From positions 1 through 64,000 of the forward strand of contig NZ_NIPW01000011.1 in NCBI RefSeq assembly GCF_002196855.1: a stretch of DNA of 64,000 bases, written 5' to 3'. Of the stretch, positions 1 to 7,806 are shown in pieces. The position numbers were made by a program, and so were the translations under genes. A model generated the notes under the pieces. It was not told the origin of the DNA. It saw only the letters and a list, made by a program, of their open reading frames with translations, and did not search any database. The stretch's first letter is position 1. Every line of letters starts with the position of its first letter. This DNA is from Haematobacter genomosp. 1. GTDB lineage: Bacteria; Pseudomonadota; Alphaproteobacteria; Rhodobacterales; Rhodobacteraceae.

Positions 1-109
1 CTTCCAGATTGTCGCGCTATAGAAGAAAGTGTTTTGTTGAAGTTCCGATCATCGCGACTTCGCGCAACGGCCCAAGGGGCCGTGGTATCTACCCGTGGAG
101 AGGTGGCAG

Positions 110-712
110 ATGACTTTTGACGCGTTTTATGAATTGTCGCTTGCGACGCGAGTAGCTGTCGGCGCTGGATTCCTTGCGTATGGTGTAGCTTATGCTGGCC
201 TTCGGCAAGACCACAGTGCGGTAGATGTATTTCTTGGCACGCTGGCCTTCTCGGTGCTGGCCACTCTGGTGTTCCAACAGCCTGAGGATTGGTCGGACTG
301 GTCGAGAGCCGCATGTGCAATAGGGGCGACGCTCTGTGTTGCGCTTTTTTGGCGCGCCTGGTTGAGGGACTTCTGCATTTGGGCGATTGGCAAGCTTGGT
401 GTTCATCGGGAAGACGGGGTACACCGATCATGGGCCGCTCTCGTCCAGACGAAAAGAAAAGTCGGACAAATTTCAGTCCACACCAGAGACGGCCGAACCC
501 TCTATCTCAACAACCGACAGAGTTATTCGCATGCTCCTTGGGAGGGGCTATACCTCGGCGGTGACGGGTCAGTCATTATGGCGGTGGAAGAAGAGGAGCT
601 TCCTGATGGAAGCGAAGAGCAGAGGGAGGACGTTCACCATGCCGAGTGGGGAACCCGCATGACCTACATCCCCGCAAGCGAGGTTGTACGCGTGAACATC
701 CGGTTGAAATAG
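110..712 (+). CDS. Hypothetical membrane protein, possible prophage accessory gene
   Basis: The product is about 200 aa. The N-terminal half has three or four hydrophobic segments (around residues 12-30, 40-55 and 65-85). The C-terminal half is soluble and acidic and contains a short beta-rich stretch (GQISVHTRDGRTLYL), loosely like the SH3-like end of DUF6338 proteins. I chose the ATG at 110 because GGAGAGG precedes it; a GTG 15 bases upstream is also possible. It sits outside the early operon and beyond the repressor gene, a position often used for lysogenic-conversion or superinfection-exclusion genes. That role is inference only; no catalytic motif is visible. Confidence 0.6.
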   Translation: MTFDAFYELSLATRVAVGAGFLAYGVAYAGLRQDHSAVDVFLGTLAFSVLATLVFQQPEDWSDWSRAACAIGATLCVALFWRAWLRDFCIWAIGKLGVHREDGVHRSWAALVQTKRKVGQISVHTRDGRTLYLNNRQSYSHAPWEGLYLGGDGSVIMAVEEEELPDGSEEQREDVHHAEWGTRMTYIPASEVVRVNIRLK

Positions 713-911
713 CTTCGTTACTTCTTTTTTGGTGGCTGTGAGGGTGATGCGAGCTTCGACGGTGATGCGCCGTTCTGTATTGTGGAGGGCTGGCCCAACG
801 GCTTAGGGGAAGCTCCCTTGTTAAAGTCTACCCTGCTCCCACCGCCGTTTGTCTTTTTGTCTGTCATTCGAATCTCCATCGTCAGTGTTGTGGTGACCGC
901 GATGGTGATGG

Positions 912-944
912 GCGCCGGGGGTTCTGTCGAGTCCCCGGCGCTTT
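912..944 (+). terminator. Hairpin terminator candidate
   Basis: A 9-bp perfect stem (GCGCCGGGG / CCCCGGCGC) with a 12-nt loop is followed by TTTC. It lies 200 bases after the membrane protein gene and just before the end of the convergent gene at 957. The U-run is short, so efficiency is uncertain. Confidence 0.45.
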
Positions 945-956
945 CATGGCAGTGGG

Positions 957-1181
957 TCAGGGTTTCTCGCTATGATTACGCCCGCGCTTGAAGTTCTCGG
1001 CCAGCTGGGGGAAGGCCTCAGCGAAGGGCTTGGCGCAGCCCAACTGTTCATCCGTGGCCTCCGGGCTGTCCACGGCTTCCCAGTCTTCGGGTGAATAGCC
1101 GCGGCCCGGTTCGAAACTGCCTTCTTCCTTCGCCAGCGCGTTCAGGGGCTCGGTCAGGTTGGTGATCGGGTCGTTGCTCAT
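957..1181 (-). CDS. Small acidic hypothetical protein
   Basis: The 74-aa product is acidic, with a proline/glutamate-rich middle, no membrane segment and no motif I recognise. The ATG at 1181 has an AAGGAA ribosome-binding site 8-9 bases upstream, which supports translation. It is transcribed leftward like the repressor gene that follows at 1377, with a 195-base gap between them, so it may belong to the lysogenic transcript or have its own promoter. Function unknown. Confidence 0.5.
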   Translation of the reverse strand: MSNDPITNLTEPLNALAKEEGSFEPGRGYSPEDWEAVDSPEATDEQLGCAKPFAEAFPQLAENFKRGRNHSEKP

Positions 1182-1376
1182 GCCGGATTCCTTAACCGAA
1201 TCGTAACGATGGTCCTCTTCTGTCCTCAGGCACTGATCCCACTACAAAGCGATGCGAGATGGCTGCAGTGTATGAGATAGGTATTATTATAAGGGGTTAA
1301 TGAGTGACCGTAGAATATGAGGCATTGCTATGTACGGCGGCAGAGCTCCTGCCAAGTGGGCAATTTGATGCCATCA

Positions 1377-1724
1377 TCACTTGCTTGGATCTTTATCTGA
1401 GCCTTCCTGTCTCGCCAAAAGATAATCAAGGAAGTTCGCTAGGTCTCGCTGGCCTGCTTCATCGAGAAGTTTTGCACGGGCTTGAAGGCTCGCCAATCGA
1501 TTGAACGGGCGGCGGTCCCCGCCGTGCAGTAGGTATCCCTCATCCACGTTGAAGAACTGCGCGATGGCGTAGAGGTCAGGCCCCTTTGGCAACGCTTTAG
1601 GGCGCCTGAACCATGGCTGTAGGCGATGATAAGGCACGTCTAACTCGCGCGCGAGTTCGGACAGATTCATCTCGCGCTCAGCAAGCAACATCTGAACTCT
1701 GGAGGCAAAAGGGCTCAATTCCAT
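1377..1724 (-). CDS. Prophage repressor, XRE-type HTH (CI-like)
   Basis: The 115-aa product has a helix-turn-helix at residues 8-60 of the XRE/Cro-CI type (LSELARELDVPYHRLQPWF), followed by the usual FNVDEGYLL segment and a short alpha-helical tail. It has no LexA/S24 peptidase domain, so RecA-stimulated self-cleavage is not expected and induction would need another route. It diverges from the early operon across a 90-base gap with three operator-like palindromes, the classic immunity-region layout. No clear Shine-Dalgarno precedes the ATG at 1724, so the message may be leaderless or nearly so. Confidence 0.85.
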   Translation of the reverse strand: MELSPFASRVQMLLAEREMNLSELARELDVPYHRLQPWFRRPKALPKGPDLYAIAQFFNVDEGYLLHGGDRRPFNRLASLQARAKLLDEAGQRDLANFLDYLLARQEGSDKDPSK

Positions 1725-1739
1725 GGAAGCAAGCTAGTC

Positions 1740-1800
1740 TTTGGCGATTGCCAAAAGCAATTTGGCATTTGCCCATTGACAGATGTTGGCAAATGCCAAA
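1740..1800. promoter_or_regulatory. Triple operator between repressor and early operon
   Basis: Three copies of the dyad TTTGGC-N4-GCCAAA are visible: 1740-1755 (perfect), 1761-1776 (right half degenerate, GCCCAT) and 1785-1800 (one mismatch). Their centres are 21 and 24 bp apart, about two helical turns. The outer arms of the second and third copies also form a 13-bp inverted repeat. TTGACA at 1776-1781 is a good -35 for the rightward promoter, with the -10 falling inside or just after the third site. Arrangement and spacing match a lambda OR-type switch; binding by the adjacent repressor is inferred. Confidence 0.75.
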
Positions 1801-1813
1801 TTCTACCGGCATC

Positions 1814-2023
1814 ATGGATCCGAACATCATCATAGCTGAACTTGATGCTTACTGCGCCGCCGCGGGCTTGAAACCGACGACGGTATGTCAAAACGCGCTC
1901 GGTGACGCCCGCCTTTATGATCGGCTCAAGCGGCGTTCGGAGAAGCTGCGGGAAAGCGCCGATAGGTTGCGCAGGTATATGCAGGCCAACCCAGCTGCCG
2001 GAAAAACCGAGGCGGCGGAATGA
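1814..2023 (+). CDS. Small early protein in the cro position
   Basis: This is the first gene of the rightward early operon, only 13 bases after the third operator. The 69-aa product is helical and basic in its second half. The N-terminal 45 residues (IIAELDAYCAAAGLKPTTVC onward) could form a compact helix-turn-helix. By position it is a Cro-like regulator, but sequence alone does not prove DNA binding. No Shine-Dalgarno is evident before the ATG at 1814, so it may be translated from a short-leader mRNA. Its stop overlaps the next start (ATGA). Confidence 0.6.
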   Translation: MDPNIIIAELDAYCAAAGLKPTTVCQNALGDARLYDRLKRRSEKLRESADRLRRYMQANPAAGKTEAAE

Positions 2024-2364
2024 CATCCCAATCATCCGCCGCCCCTCACTCGCTACATGGTCCCACAACACGCGACGATCATGGAGCGTTTCGAGTGAAA
2101 AGTCCTTCAGAACAGACAGAACAGAAGCCTGTCGGTCGCGATGAGGATCGGCAGGAGAATGCGAACCTCATTCGCCGCGTGTTCCGGTCGCCCTCCCAGG
2201 CCGAAGTCGCGCGGAAGGCGGCGGATTTCCTCGGCGGCGAGGTTACGGACCGGACCGTCATCAACTGGCTCCAGTGCCGACACGACATGCCGGCATGGGC
2301 CTTCAAACGCGTCTCGGCCTATCTCGAAATCGTCGAGCGCATCGCCCGGAGGATCGAGGGCTGA
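2020..2364 (+). CDS. HTH-like phage regulatory protein
   Basis: The 114-aa product has a disordered, polar first 35 residues. The C-terminal domain (about residues 45-110) contains AEVARKAADFLGGEVTDRTV followed by INWLQ, which fits a helix-turn-helix. Its start overlaps the preceding gene by four bases, showing translational coupling. In temperate phages such a second DNA-binding protein after cro is often a CII-like activator or replication regulator; which applies here is not visible. Confidence 0.6.
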   Translation: MTSQSSAAPHSLHGPTTRDDHGAFRVKSPSEQTEQKPVGRDEDRQENANLIRRVFRSPSQAEVARKAADFLGGEVTDRTVINWLQCRHDMPAWAFKRVSAYLEIVERIARRIEG

Positions 2365-2489
2365 TGTGGATCCTGCAGTGCGTGATCATTCTCCCGGGCT
2401 TCACCGTCGTGCGTCTCGCGCGCGCGGTGGCCGTGCGGATCAAAAAAAGCGTGAAGAATTCTTCATCTTCGTCAGGGAGCAGAAAATGA
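2364..2489 (+). CDS. Tiny hydrophobic ORF in early operon
   Basis: A possible 41-aa product with one hydrophobic segment (WILQCVIILPGF) followed by a basic, serine-rich tail. The ATG overlaps the previous stop (TGATG), and its own stop overlaps the next ATG. That tight coupling is the main support. It is too short for family recognition and could be a chance frame. Confidence 0.35.
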   Translation: MWILQCVIILPGFTVVRLARAVAVRIKKSVKNSSSSSGSRK

Positions 2490-2665
2490 CCGACCATCCC
2501 GACCGCAGGCCGGCGGATGACGAATGCGACTGTGCGCTGTGTCAGGCCGCGCGCGCCATGGACCGCGACGCCGCGGACACGTCGGGCGTGGTGGTGCCGT
2601 TTTCGAGCCGCGTGCAGTGGCCCGCGCCGACGGCGCGCGAGCCGTTTGATCCGCCGGCTGCCTGA
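2486..2665 (+). CDS. Small Cys-containing early protein
   Basis: The 59-aa product is rich in Asp, Arg and Pro and carries CDCALC near its N-terminus, which could bind metal, but no second Cys pair is present. It is embedded in a chain of overlapping genes: its ATG overlaps the previous stop and its own stop overlaps the next ATG. Function unknown. Context says early phage operon. Confidence 0.5.
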   Translation: MTDHPDRRPADDECDCALCQAARAMDRDAADTSGVVVPFSSRVQWPAPTAREPFDPPAA

Positions 2666-2964
2666 TGACCGGCGCCTTCACCCCCGTGGGTCGCGCCGCG
2701 GCGCGGATCGGCCATCTGGCCGTGCTGCGCGCCCAGTTGCTCGACCATCTACGCGCGGTGGGTGGGGTGCGGACGATGGCTGAACTGGCGGCAGAGCTGG
2801 GGCGGGACGGTGTGCTGCTGCGTGCCGATCTGGACCTGCTGGAGGCGGAGGGCCTCGTCTGGCGCCGCGACATGACATGGGCCCCGTTCGGGGTCGATCT
2901 GACTGAACCCTGCTGGTGGGCGCCACGGGTGCCAGTGCCGGCGCAACCCGAGGGCAGACCATGA
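2665..2964 (+). CDS. Winged-helix-like early protein
   Basis: The 99-aa product has a central segment (residues 18-65: LRAQLLDHLRAVGGVRTMAE, then a second helix and LEAEGLVWRRDM) in the order helix, helix, recognition helix, beta-wing typical of winged-helix DNA-binding domains. Start and stop overlap the neighbours by one and four bases. It is likely a phage regulator or replication accessory; the assignment rests on secondary-structure pattern only. Confidence 0.55.
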   Translation: MTGAFTPVGRAAARIGHLAVLRAQLLDHLRAVGGVRTMAELAAELGRDGVLLRADLDLLEAEGLVWRRDMTWAPFGVDLTEPCWWAPRVPVPAQPEGRP

Positions 2965-4028
2965 ATCTGGACGACATGAGCATCGACGAGTTGAAAACCT
3001 TCAGGAAGTCCATCGCCGGTGTCGAAAAGGCGGCGGATGTGCTGGCCGATCTGCCCGCGTCGGATGGCGGTGCGGTCCGGATCAGCCTGCAGCCCGGAGA
3101 GCGCGCGACCTTGACGACGGCATGGGTCATGCCCGCCGCCGGGGAGCGCGACGGCCTGGGGGGACCGATTCTTTTGGAGGTCGAGGATGAGCCGCGGTCA
3201 TTTGCGGCACACGGGATGGTGGGCGGGTCGGGGGACCTGCAGCGCCATGGTCTTGCGGAGTGTCCCCCCGCCGAACCGGCAGCGTCAACGCCGGAAACGG
3301 GTGCAAGCCCCGAGGCGATCCCTCGCGCCGAAGCCCCGACCGGGGAGGCAGTTGCCGCCGCCGATCCGGTCGGGGAGCCTCCGCGGCCGCGCGCCACGGT
3401 ATCCAGTGTCAGCCAGCCGGAACCGTGGACGGAGCAGGATGAGGCCTATCTCGTCGTGCTGGTGGCGGATCGTCTTGCGGCCGGGGACACACGCAAGACG
3501 GCGTTGGAGAAGGCCGCGGCGCTCATTGGCCGCACGGCGAACGCCTGCGATTTCCGGCTGCGCTCCCGCCTCGAGGAGCGCCTGCAGAAAGCGGTGGAGC
3601 ATCAGCGGGGCGAGCGGGCAAAGCGGGCGGCGGGGCTGGCAAAGGTGGTGGCAGAGGCACCGGAAAAGCCCTCGACGGAGGGGGCGATCACTGCGCCTCC
3701 GGCCCCGGCTCCCGCACCGCCGCCGCCGGCGGAACATCAGCTGACGATTGCGCAGCGCGGTATTCTGGACACGCTTGGGCGCCTTTCCGGCCGCAAGGGC
3801 TTTGACGCGGAGATCGATCTGGAGATCGTCGAGGGCTTTGCCCGCGGCACCAAGACCGCGGCTCTGGCGCTGGACCTCGATCTCGATGCGCCGCTGCTGC
3901 TGGCACGGTTCCGGGACCTGACCGCCTGCATCCGTGATGCCCGCGGCAATATGACGATCGACGGGCAGGCGGACCTAATGAAGGTGTTGCGTCACCGGGT
4001 GAAAGAGGCGCGCGGCATCGCCGCCTGA
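2961..4028 (+). CDS. Early protein with Myb/SANT-like segment
   Basis: The 355-aa product starts at ATG 2961, overlapping the upstream stop. Residues 1-150 are low-complexity, Pro/Ala/Glu-rich and probably disordered. Residues around 155-205 (PWTEQDEAYLVVLVADRL, then a helix ending in RTANACDFRLRSRL) look like a Myb/SANT or trihelix DNA-binding unit. A coiled-coil region, a Pro-rich linker and a conserved-looking C-terminal 100 residues follow. It lies directly before the primase gene, so a role in origin recognition or replication initiation is plausible but unproven. Confidence 0.65.
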   Translation: MNLDDMSIDELKTFRKSIAGVEKAADVLADLPASDGGAVRISLQPGERATLTTAWVMPAAGERDGLGGPILLEVEDEPRSFAAHGMVGGSGDLQRHGLAECPPAEPAASTPETGASPEAIPRAEAPTGEAVAAADPVGEPPRPRATVSSVSQPEPWTEQDEAYLVVLVADRLAAGDTRKTALEKAAALIGRTANACDFRLRSRLEERLQKAVEHQRGERAKRAAGLAKVVAEAPEKPSTEGAITAPPAPAPAPPPPAEHQLTIAQRGILDTLGRLSGRKGFDAEIDLEIVEGFARGTKTAALALDLDLDAPLLLARFRDLTACIRDARGNMTIDGQADLMKVLRHRVKEARGIAA

Positions 4029-4033
4029 GTGTC

Positions 4034-5155
4034 ATGACCCGCTTTGCCGATGATCCGCGCCCGGCAGAGGCGCTGGCGATGGATATCGCCGAGATCGCCG
4101 ACCGCCTTGCGATACAGGGGCTCAAGCGTGCCGGGGCCCGGGAGCTGACCGGACCCTGTCCGCAATGCGGTGGCCGGGACCGTTTTTCCATCAACACGGG
4201 CAAGCGGGTGTTCAACTGCCGCCATTGCGGCCGCAGCGGGGGGAATATCGATCTGGCCATGTTCGTGCTCGGCCTCGATTTTCCCGCGGCGCTGACCTGG
4301 CTGTGTGGCGAGCGGGAGGGGCTGTCGGACGCGGAACGGCGGGAGCGGATCGCGCGCGCGGAGCAGAACCGGGCGCGCAACGAGGCCCGGGCGGAGGCGG
4401 AGCGGCAGCGCGCCATCGCCGGTGCGCGGGACATCTGGTCGGCGGGTGGGCCGGCCGAAGATACGCCGGTGCGCGATTACCTCACCCTGCGCGGCGTGCC
4501 GCGCGACAGGTTTCCGCGGCTGCCCGCGTGCCTGCGGTATCATCCCGACCTTGCCTATACCGTGCAGGTCGATCGCCAGTGGGTGGAGGTCCATCGGGGG
4601 CCTGCGATGCTGGCCGCGATCCAGGCGCCGAATGGACGGTTTCAGGGGGTGCATCGGACCTGGCTCGACCTGTCCCGGCCGAAGGGCAAGCCGGTGATCC
4701 TGCACCCGCAGACGGGTGAGCCGCTCAAGGTCAAGAAGTCGCTGGGATCGGTGAAGGGTGGCGCGATCCGCCTGACCCTGGCTGCGCCGGTGATGATCAT
4801 GGGCGAGGGTATCGAGACGACGTGCTCCGCGCTGGTGGCGGGCGAGCCGCCCGGGGCCGGGTACTGGGCCGGGGTCAGTCTCGGCAACATGGCGGGCAGC
4901 CGCAAGCTGGGCGAGGGCCTGCGCTATGCCGGCATCCCGGACCTGACTGACCGCGACGCATTTGTGCCGCCGCCGGGCACGGCGCGGCTGATCTTCATAC
5001 AGGACGGGGATTCGGAGCCGCGCATGACGCGGGCGCAGCTGCTGTCAGGCCTGCGCCGCGCAATGGCCCTCCGCCCCGGCCTGAAAGGGCAGATCGTCCA
5101 TGCCGGGCAAGGCGTGGACCTCAACGATGTACTCATGGGGCAGGAAAATGGGTGA
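4034..5155 (+). CDS. Phage primase: zinc finger plus TOPRIM domain
   Basis: The 373-aa product starts with a CHC2/P4-type zinc finger: CPQCGGRDRF at about residue 43 and CRHCGRSGG at about 63, giving two CxxC pairs. A helical linker rich in Arg/Glu follows, then a TOPRIM-type domain with MGEGIETTCSAL (catalytic Glu) near residue 258 and FIQDGDSE (acidic metal-binding motif) near 325. It would make RNA primers for phage DNA replication. It lies six bases after the Myb-like gene and upstream of a separate SF3 helicase gene, so primase and helicase are split rather than fused as in P4 alpha protein. Confidence 0.85.
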   Translation: MTRFADDPRPAEALAMDIAEIADRLAIQGLKRAGARELTGPCPQCGGRDRFSINTGKRVFNCRHCGRSGGNIDLAMFVLGLDFPAALTWLCGEREGLSDAERRERIARAEQNRARNEARAEAERQRAIAGARDIWSAGGPAEDTPVRDYLTLRGVPRDRFPRLPACLRYHPDLAYTVQVDRQWVEVHRGPAMLAAIQAPNGRFQGVHRTWLDLSRPKGKPVILHPQTGEPLKVKKSLGSVKGGAIRLTLAAPVMIMGEGIETTCSALVAGEPPGAGYWAGVSLGNMAGSRKLGEGLRYAGIPDLTDRDAFVPPPGTARLIFIQDGDSEPRMTRAQLLSGLRRAMALRPGLKGQIVHAGQGVDLNDVLMGQENG

Positions 5156-5357
5156 AACGCTGGCTGATGCGCTGCCGAAGCGCATGAAGGAGATCCGGGA
5201 GGTTTTCATTCCGGCGTACCAAGCCATCGGTCCGACCGGAAGCTTTGCCATCGCAATGATGCAGTTCGAGTTGAGCGAGGCTGAGCGAGCACTCGCCTCT
5301 CAAGACGTTGCGCGCATGATGAGCGCATACCAAGCCCTCATGGACTTCAAGCTATGA
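5148..5357 (+). CDS. Small helical phage protein
   Basis: The 69-aa product is predicted all-helical, with no known motif. It overlaps the 3' end of the primase gene by eight bases, with AGGA just upstream of its ATG. The next gene overlaps its last four bases. Its position between primase and helicase suggests a replication accessory role; no family recognised. Confidence 0.55.
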   Translation: MGETLADALPKRMKEIREVFIPAYQAIGPTGSFAIAMMQFELSEAERALASQDVARMMSAYQALMDFKL

Positions 5358-5560
5358 GCGCTGACCAGATTGCCCGTGAATTTCTTCAGGCCTCCGGCGG
5401 TGACTGGCGCGCCACCCTCTTCCGCATGGCAGCGGTGGTAGACCTTGCGCGCGGGCGGACCGATGACGCGCTGTCGCGCGGAGCGATGCACCGCGATCAG
5501 CTCGACCTGCTCTGGCGTGACCTGCATCCCAACCGGCCCCGGGAGGCTCGCGATGACTGA
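5354..5560 (+). CDS. Small phage protein before helicase
   Basis: The 68-aa, mostly helical product begins at an ATGA overlap with the preceding gene and overlaps the helicase start by eight bases. The sequence (REFLQASGGDWRATLFRMAA, then MHRDQLDLLWRDL) shows no catalytic motif. Tight packing within the replication block supports it being a real gene. Confidence 0.55.
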   Translation: MSADQIAREFLQASGGDWRATLFRMAAVVDLARGRTDDALSRGAMHRDQLDLLWRDLHPNRPREARDD

Positions 5561-7400
5561 CCGTGTCGATAGCGTGCGCTCGATCATGTCCAATCCGGAG
5601 GATGTGGAGCTTCCCGATGACCTGACATCCCCCACGGACCCTGACGATTTGGGCCGGGAGGCCGGAAGGGGTGGAGATGAGCCCCCAGATGGCCCCGCAC
5701 CCCATGACGAGGAGGCGGGGGACGAACCTCCGGCGGCGCGATGTGTCGACCTGCCGCTGAATGATCACGGCAATGGCCAGCGGCTGATCGTGCACTTCGG
5801 CGATGATCTGGTGAACGTCAAACGGGTCGGATGGTTCGTCTGGGACGACACCCGGTATATCGCCGATCCCGATGACGTCGCCGTGCGCCGGCGCGCGCAC
5901 CGGATGACGGCACTGATCGAGGCCGAAATCGACCACATGGTGCTGCCCGAAGCGGAGATGGAAGTCCTCGCGGAAGCGGAGCACATGGCGGCGATTCTCG
6001 ATGAGATCGGCGTGATCCCGGCGAAGGATCGCACATCGGATCAGCTGGATCAGATGATCCTGGCGAACCGGGTGATCGCCGCGGGCAAGGAGATCAAGGA
6101 CCGACGCGACAAGTCCATCGGACGCCGCCTGACCCACGCCAAGAATGCCGGGAACAGCAACGCGATCAACAACATGATCAACGAGGCCGGCGCGATCATC
6201 GCGCGCCCGCTTGAGGACCTCGATGCCGATCCGCTGGTGATCAACACTTTGGGCGGTGTGCTGCGATTTCGCACCGAAGCGAACGACGAAGAGGATGGCG
6301 GGATGTATGCCCCGCCGCCGAAGGTCATTGTGGACCGGTTCGACCATAGCCGCGACCAGCTGCTGACCAAGATCATGCCGGTCGGACTTGATCCCGACGC
6401 GAAGTGCCCGACCTTCGTGAGCTTTATCAACCGTATCCAGCCGTCGCGTGAGATGCAGGCCTTCCTGCAGCGGTGGTTCGGCTATTCCATGACCGGCCTG
6501 ACGCTCGAACAGGTCTTCGCCTTCTTCTATGGCGCCGGCGCGAATGGCAAATCCGTGCTGGTCGACCTGATGGCCCGGATCATGGGCGACTACGCGGCCT
6601 CCGCCAAGATCGAGTCGATCACCGGCCGGAGCCGGCGCGGGGGCGGTGATGCCACACCGGACCTTGTCCCGCTGATCGGGGCACGCTTCGTGCGGACCTC
6701 AGAACCCGATCAGGGCCAGCAGCTGCAGGAAGGCCTGATCAAAGAACTGACCGGCGGTGAGCCGATCATGGTCCGGTCGCTGAACGAGAACTTCATCACC
6801 GTCTATCCGTTCTTCAAGCTCACGATTTCCGGCAACCACCGGCCGGAGATACGGGGTGGCGACGATGGTATCTGGCGCCGCGTGATGCTCGTGCCCTTCG
6901 AAGTGCAGATACCGCCCGATGAGCGTGATCCGGACCTGGGCGAGAAGCTGTTCGCAGAGCGCGACGGCATCATGAACTGGCTTGTCAAAGGCCTGCGCGA
7001 CTACCTTGCCCATGGGCTGCAGATCCCCGAACAGGTGCTGAGCGCCACGGCCGAGTACCGGGAGGACAGCGATCCGCTGGCCACCTTCCTCACGCAGGTC
7101 TGCGGCGTCTCGGGCAAGCCCGAGCATTCCATGCGCGCCAAGGCGCTGCAGGAGGCCTTTGCCTACTGGCTGGACGAGGGAGGGCGGGGCGCGTGGAAGC
7201 CGCGCACCATCTTCAACGGCCTGAGCGCCAAGCAGGGCAAGTGGCGCAGCCCGGCCACGGGCCAGACGTTCACCCGGCGCAAGACCTCGGACGCCTACTA
7301 CGACGGCATCGCGCTTCTGGAGCCATTCAAGACCCGGTTCGAGGAGCATCAGACCGTTGTTGCCCGCGCCGAATTCCGCAAGTCTGGTGAGTTGCTGTGA
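5553..7400 (+). CDS. Phage replicative helicase, D5/P4-type SF3 ATPase
   Basis: The 615-aa product has an acidic disordered N-terminus (about 70 residues), a D5_N-like domain (about residues 90-290) and an SF3 helicase core. The core shows Walker A GAGANGKSVLVDLM (about residue 332), a B-motif region around RFVRTSEPDQG, and the SF3 motif C segment KLTISGNHRPEIRGGDDGIW with the sensor Asn. A C-terminal winged-helix-like region (ALQEAFAYWL) follows. It would act as the phage replicative helicase with the upstream primase. Start 5553 is preceded by GGGAGG. Confidence 0.9.
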   Translation: MTDRVDSVRSIMSNPEDVELPDDLTSPTDPDDLGREAGRGGDEPPDGPAPHDEEAGDEPPAARCVDLPLNDHGNGQRLIVHFGDDLVNVKRVGWFVWDDTRYIADPDDVAVRRRAHRMTALIEAEIDHMVLPEAEMEVLAEAEHMAAILDEIGVIPAKDRTSDQLDQMILANRVIAAGKEIKDRRDKSIGRRLTHAKNAGNSNAINNMINEAGAIIARPLEDLDADPLVINTLGGVLRFRTEANDEEDGGMYAPPPKVIVDRFDHSRDQLLTKIMPVGLDPDAKCPTFVSFINRIQPSREMQAFLQRWFGYSMTGLTLEQVFAFFYGAGANGKSVLVDLMARIMGDYAASAKIESITGRSRRGGGDATPDLVPLIGARFVRTSEPDQGQQLQEGLIKELTGGEPIMVRSLNENFITVYPFFKLTISGNHRPEIRGGDDGIWRRVMLVPFEVQIPPDERDPDLGEKLFAERDGIMNWLVKGLRDYLAHGLQIPEQVLSATAEYREDSDPLATFLTQVCGVSGKPEHSMRAKALQEAFAYWLDEGGRGAWKPRTIFNGLSAKQGKWRSPATGQTFTRRKTSDAYYDGIALLEPFKTRFEEHQTVVARAEFRKSGELL

Positions 7401-7723
7401 CGCCCCGCACCCCGCTTTCGAAGAAAATCAGGGACGTCAGGGACGTCCCGACCACGGTGGAGGGACGACGTCCCTTGCGAAGGGGTCCGGGGGAAAGATT
7501 GCGAAATCAGGGCCTTGTGTCGGTCTCAGGGACGACAGGGACGATAGGGACGACGATGCGCGCACGCGCGTGTGGTGTGTTACCCGGCGAAGGGTGCGGG
7601 GGATTGCTCTTCATGCGTAGCGTGGAAACGTCGTCCCTCACGTCCCTGTCGTCCCTAATAAAGCGCATCACACTGATTTTACGCGATTATCTTCCCTATC
7701 ATCTCTCATCCTGTCGTCCCTGA
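7397..7723 (+). CDS. Doubtful ORF over the GGGACG array
   Basis: A 108-aa frame starts at a GTG overlapping the helicase stop (GTGA). The predicted peptide is basic and contains repeats created by the underlying DNA array (GTTGTIGTT; LTSLSSL). Another frame gives an Asp/Arg repeat instead, so the DNA motif rather than a protein may be what is conserved. I list it because the overlap start is typical of this operon, but coding is not established. Confidence 0.25.
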   Translation: MTPRTPLSKKIRDVRDVPTTVEGRRPLRRGPGERLRNQGLVSVSGTTGTIGTTMRARACGVLPGEGCGGLLFMRSVETSSLTSLSSLIKRITLILRDYLPYHLSSCRP

Positions 7724-7750
7724 AAAATCATCTGTCGTCCCTGACGTCCC
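7431..7750. repeat. GGGACG(T/A)C motif array, two opposing clusters
   Basis: Forward GGGACG copies begin at 7431, 7440, 7462, 7529, 7538 and 7547; the last three are exactly 9 bp apart. Reverse CGTCCC copies follow at about 7632, 7641, 7650, 7715, 7736 and 7745, again with 9-bp steps. Two forward copies are themselves palindromes: GGGACGTCCC at 7440-7449 and GGGACG-A-CGTCCC at 7462-7474. The array lies between the helicase and the NusG-like gene, where a phage replication origin or regulatory region could sit. Function is inferred only. Confidence 0.75.
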
Positions 7751-7806
7751 TACGAACAACAATCGAAAACAAGATGTCGAAACATCACCCAGCGGAGGCA
7801 CAAGAT

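Noticed and set aside
1304-1504. Rightward frame overlapping the repressor gene
   Set aside because: Its 3' part lies antisense to the well-supported repressor gene, and the peptide resembles no domain.
7431-7750. CRISPR array
   Set aside because: Repeats are about 8 bp with 9-bp periods and change orientation; there are no spacer-length units and no cas genes.
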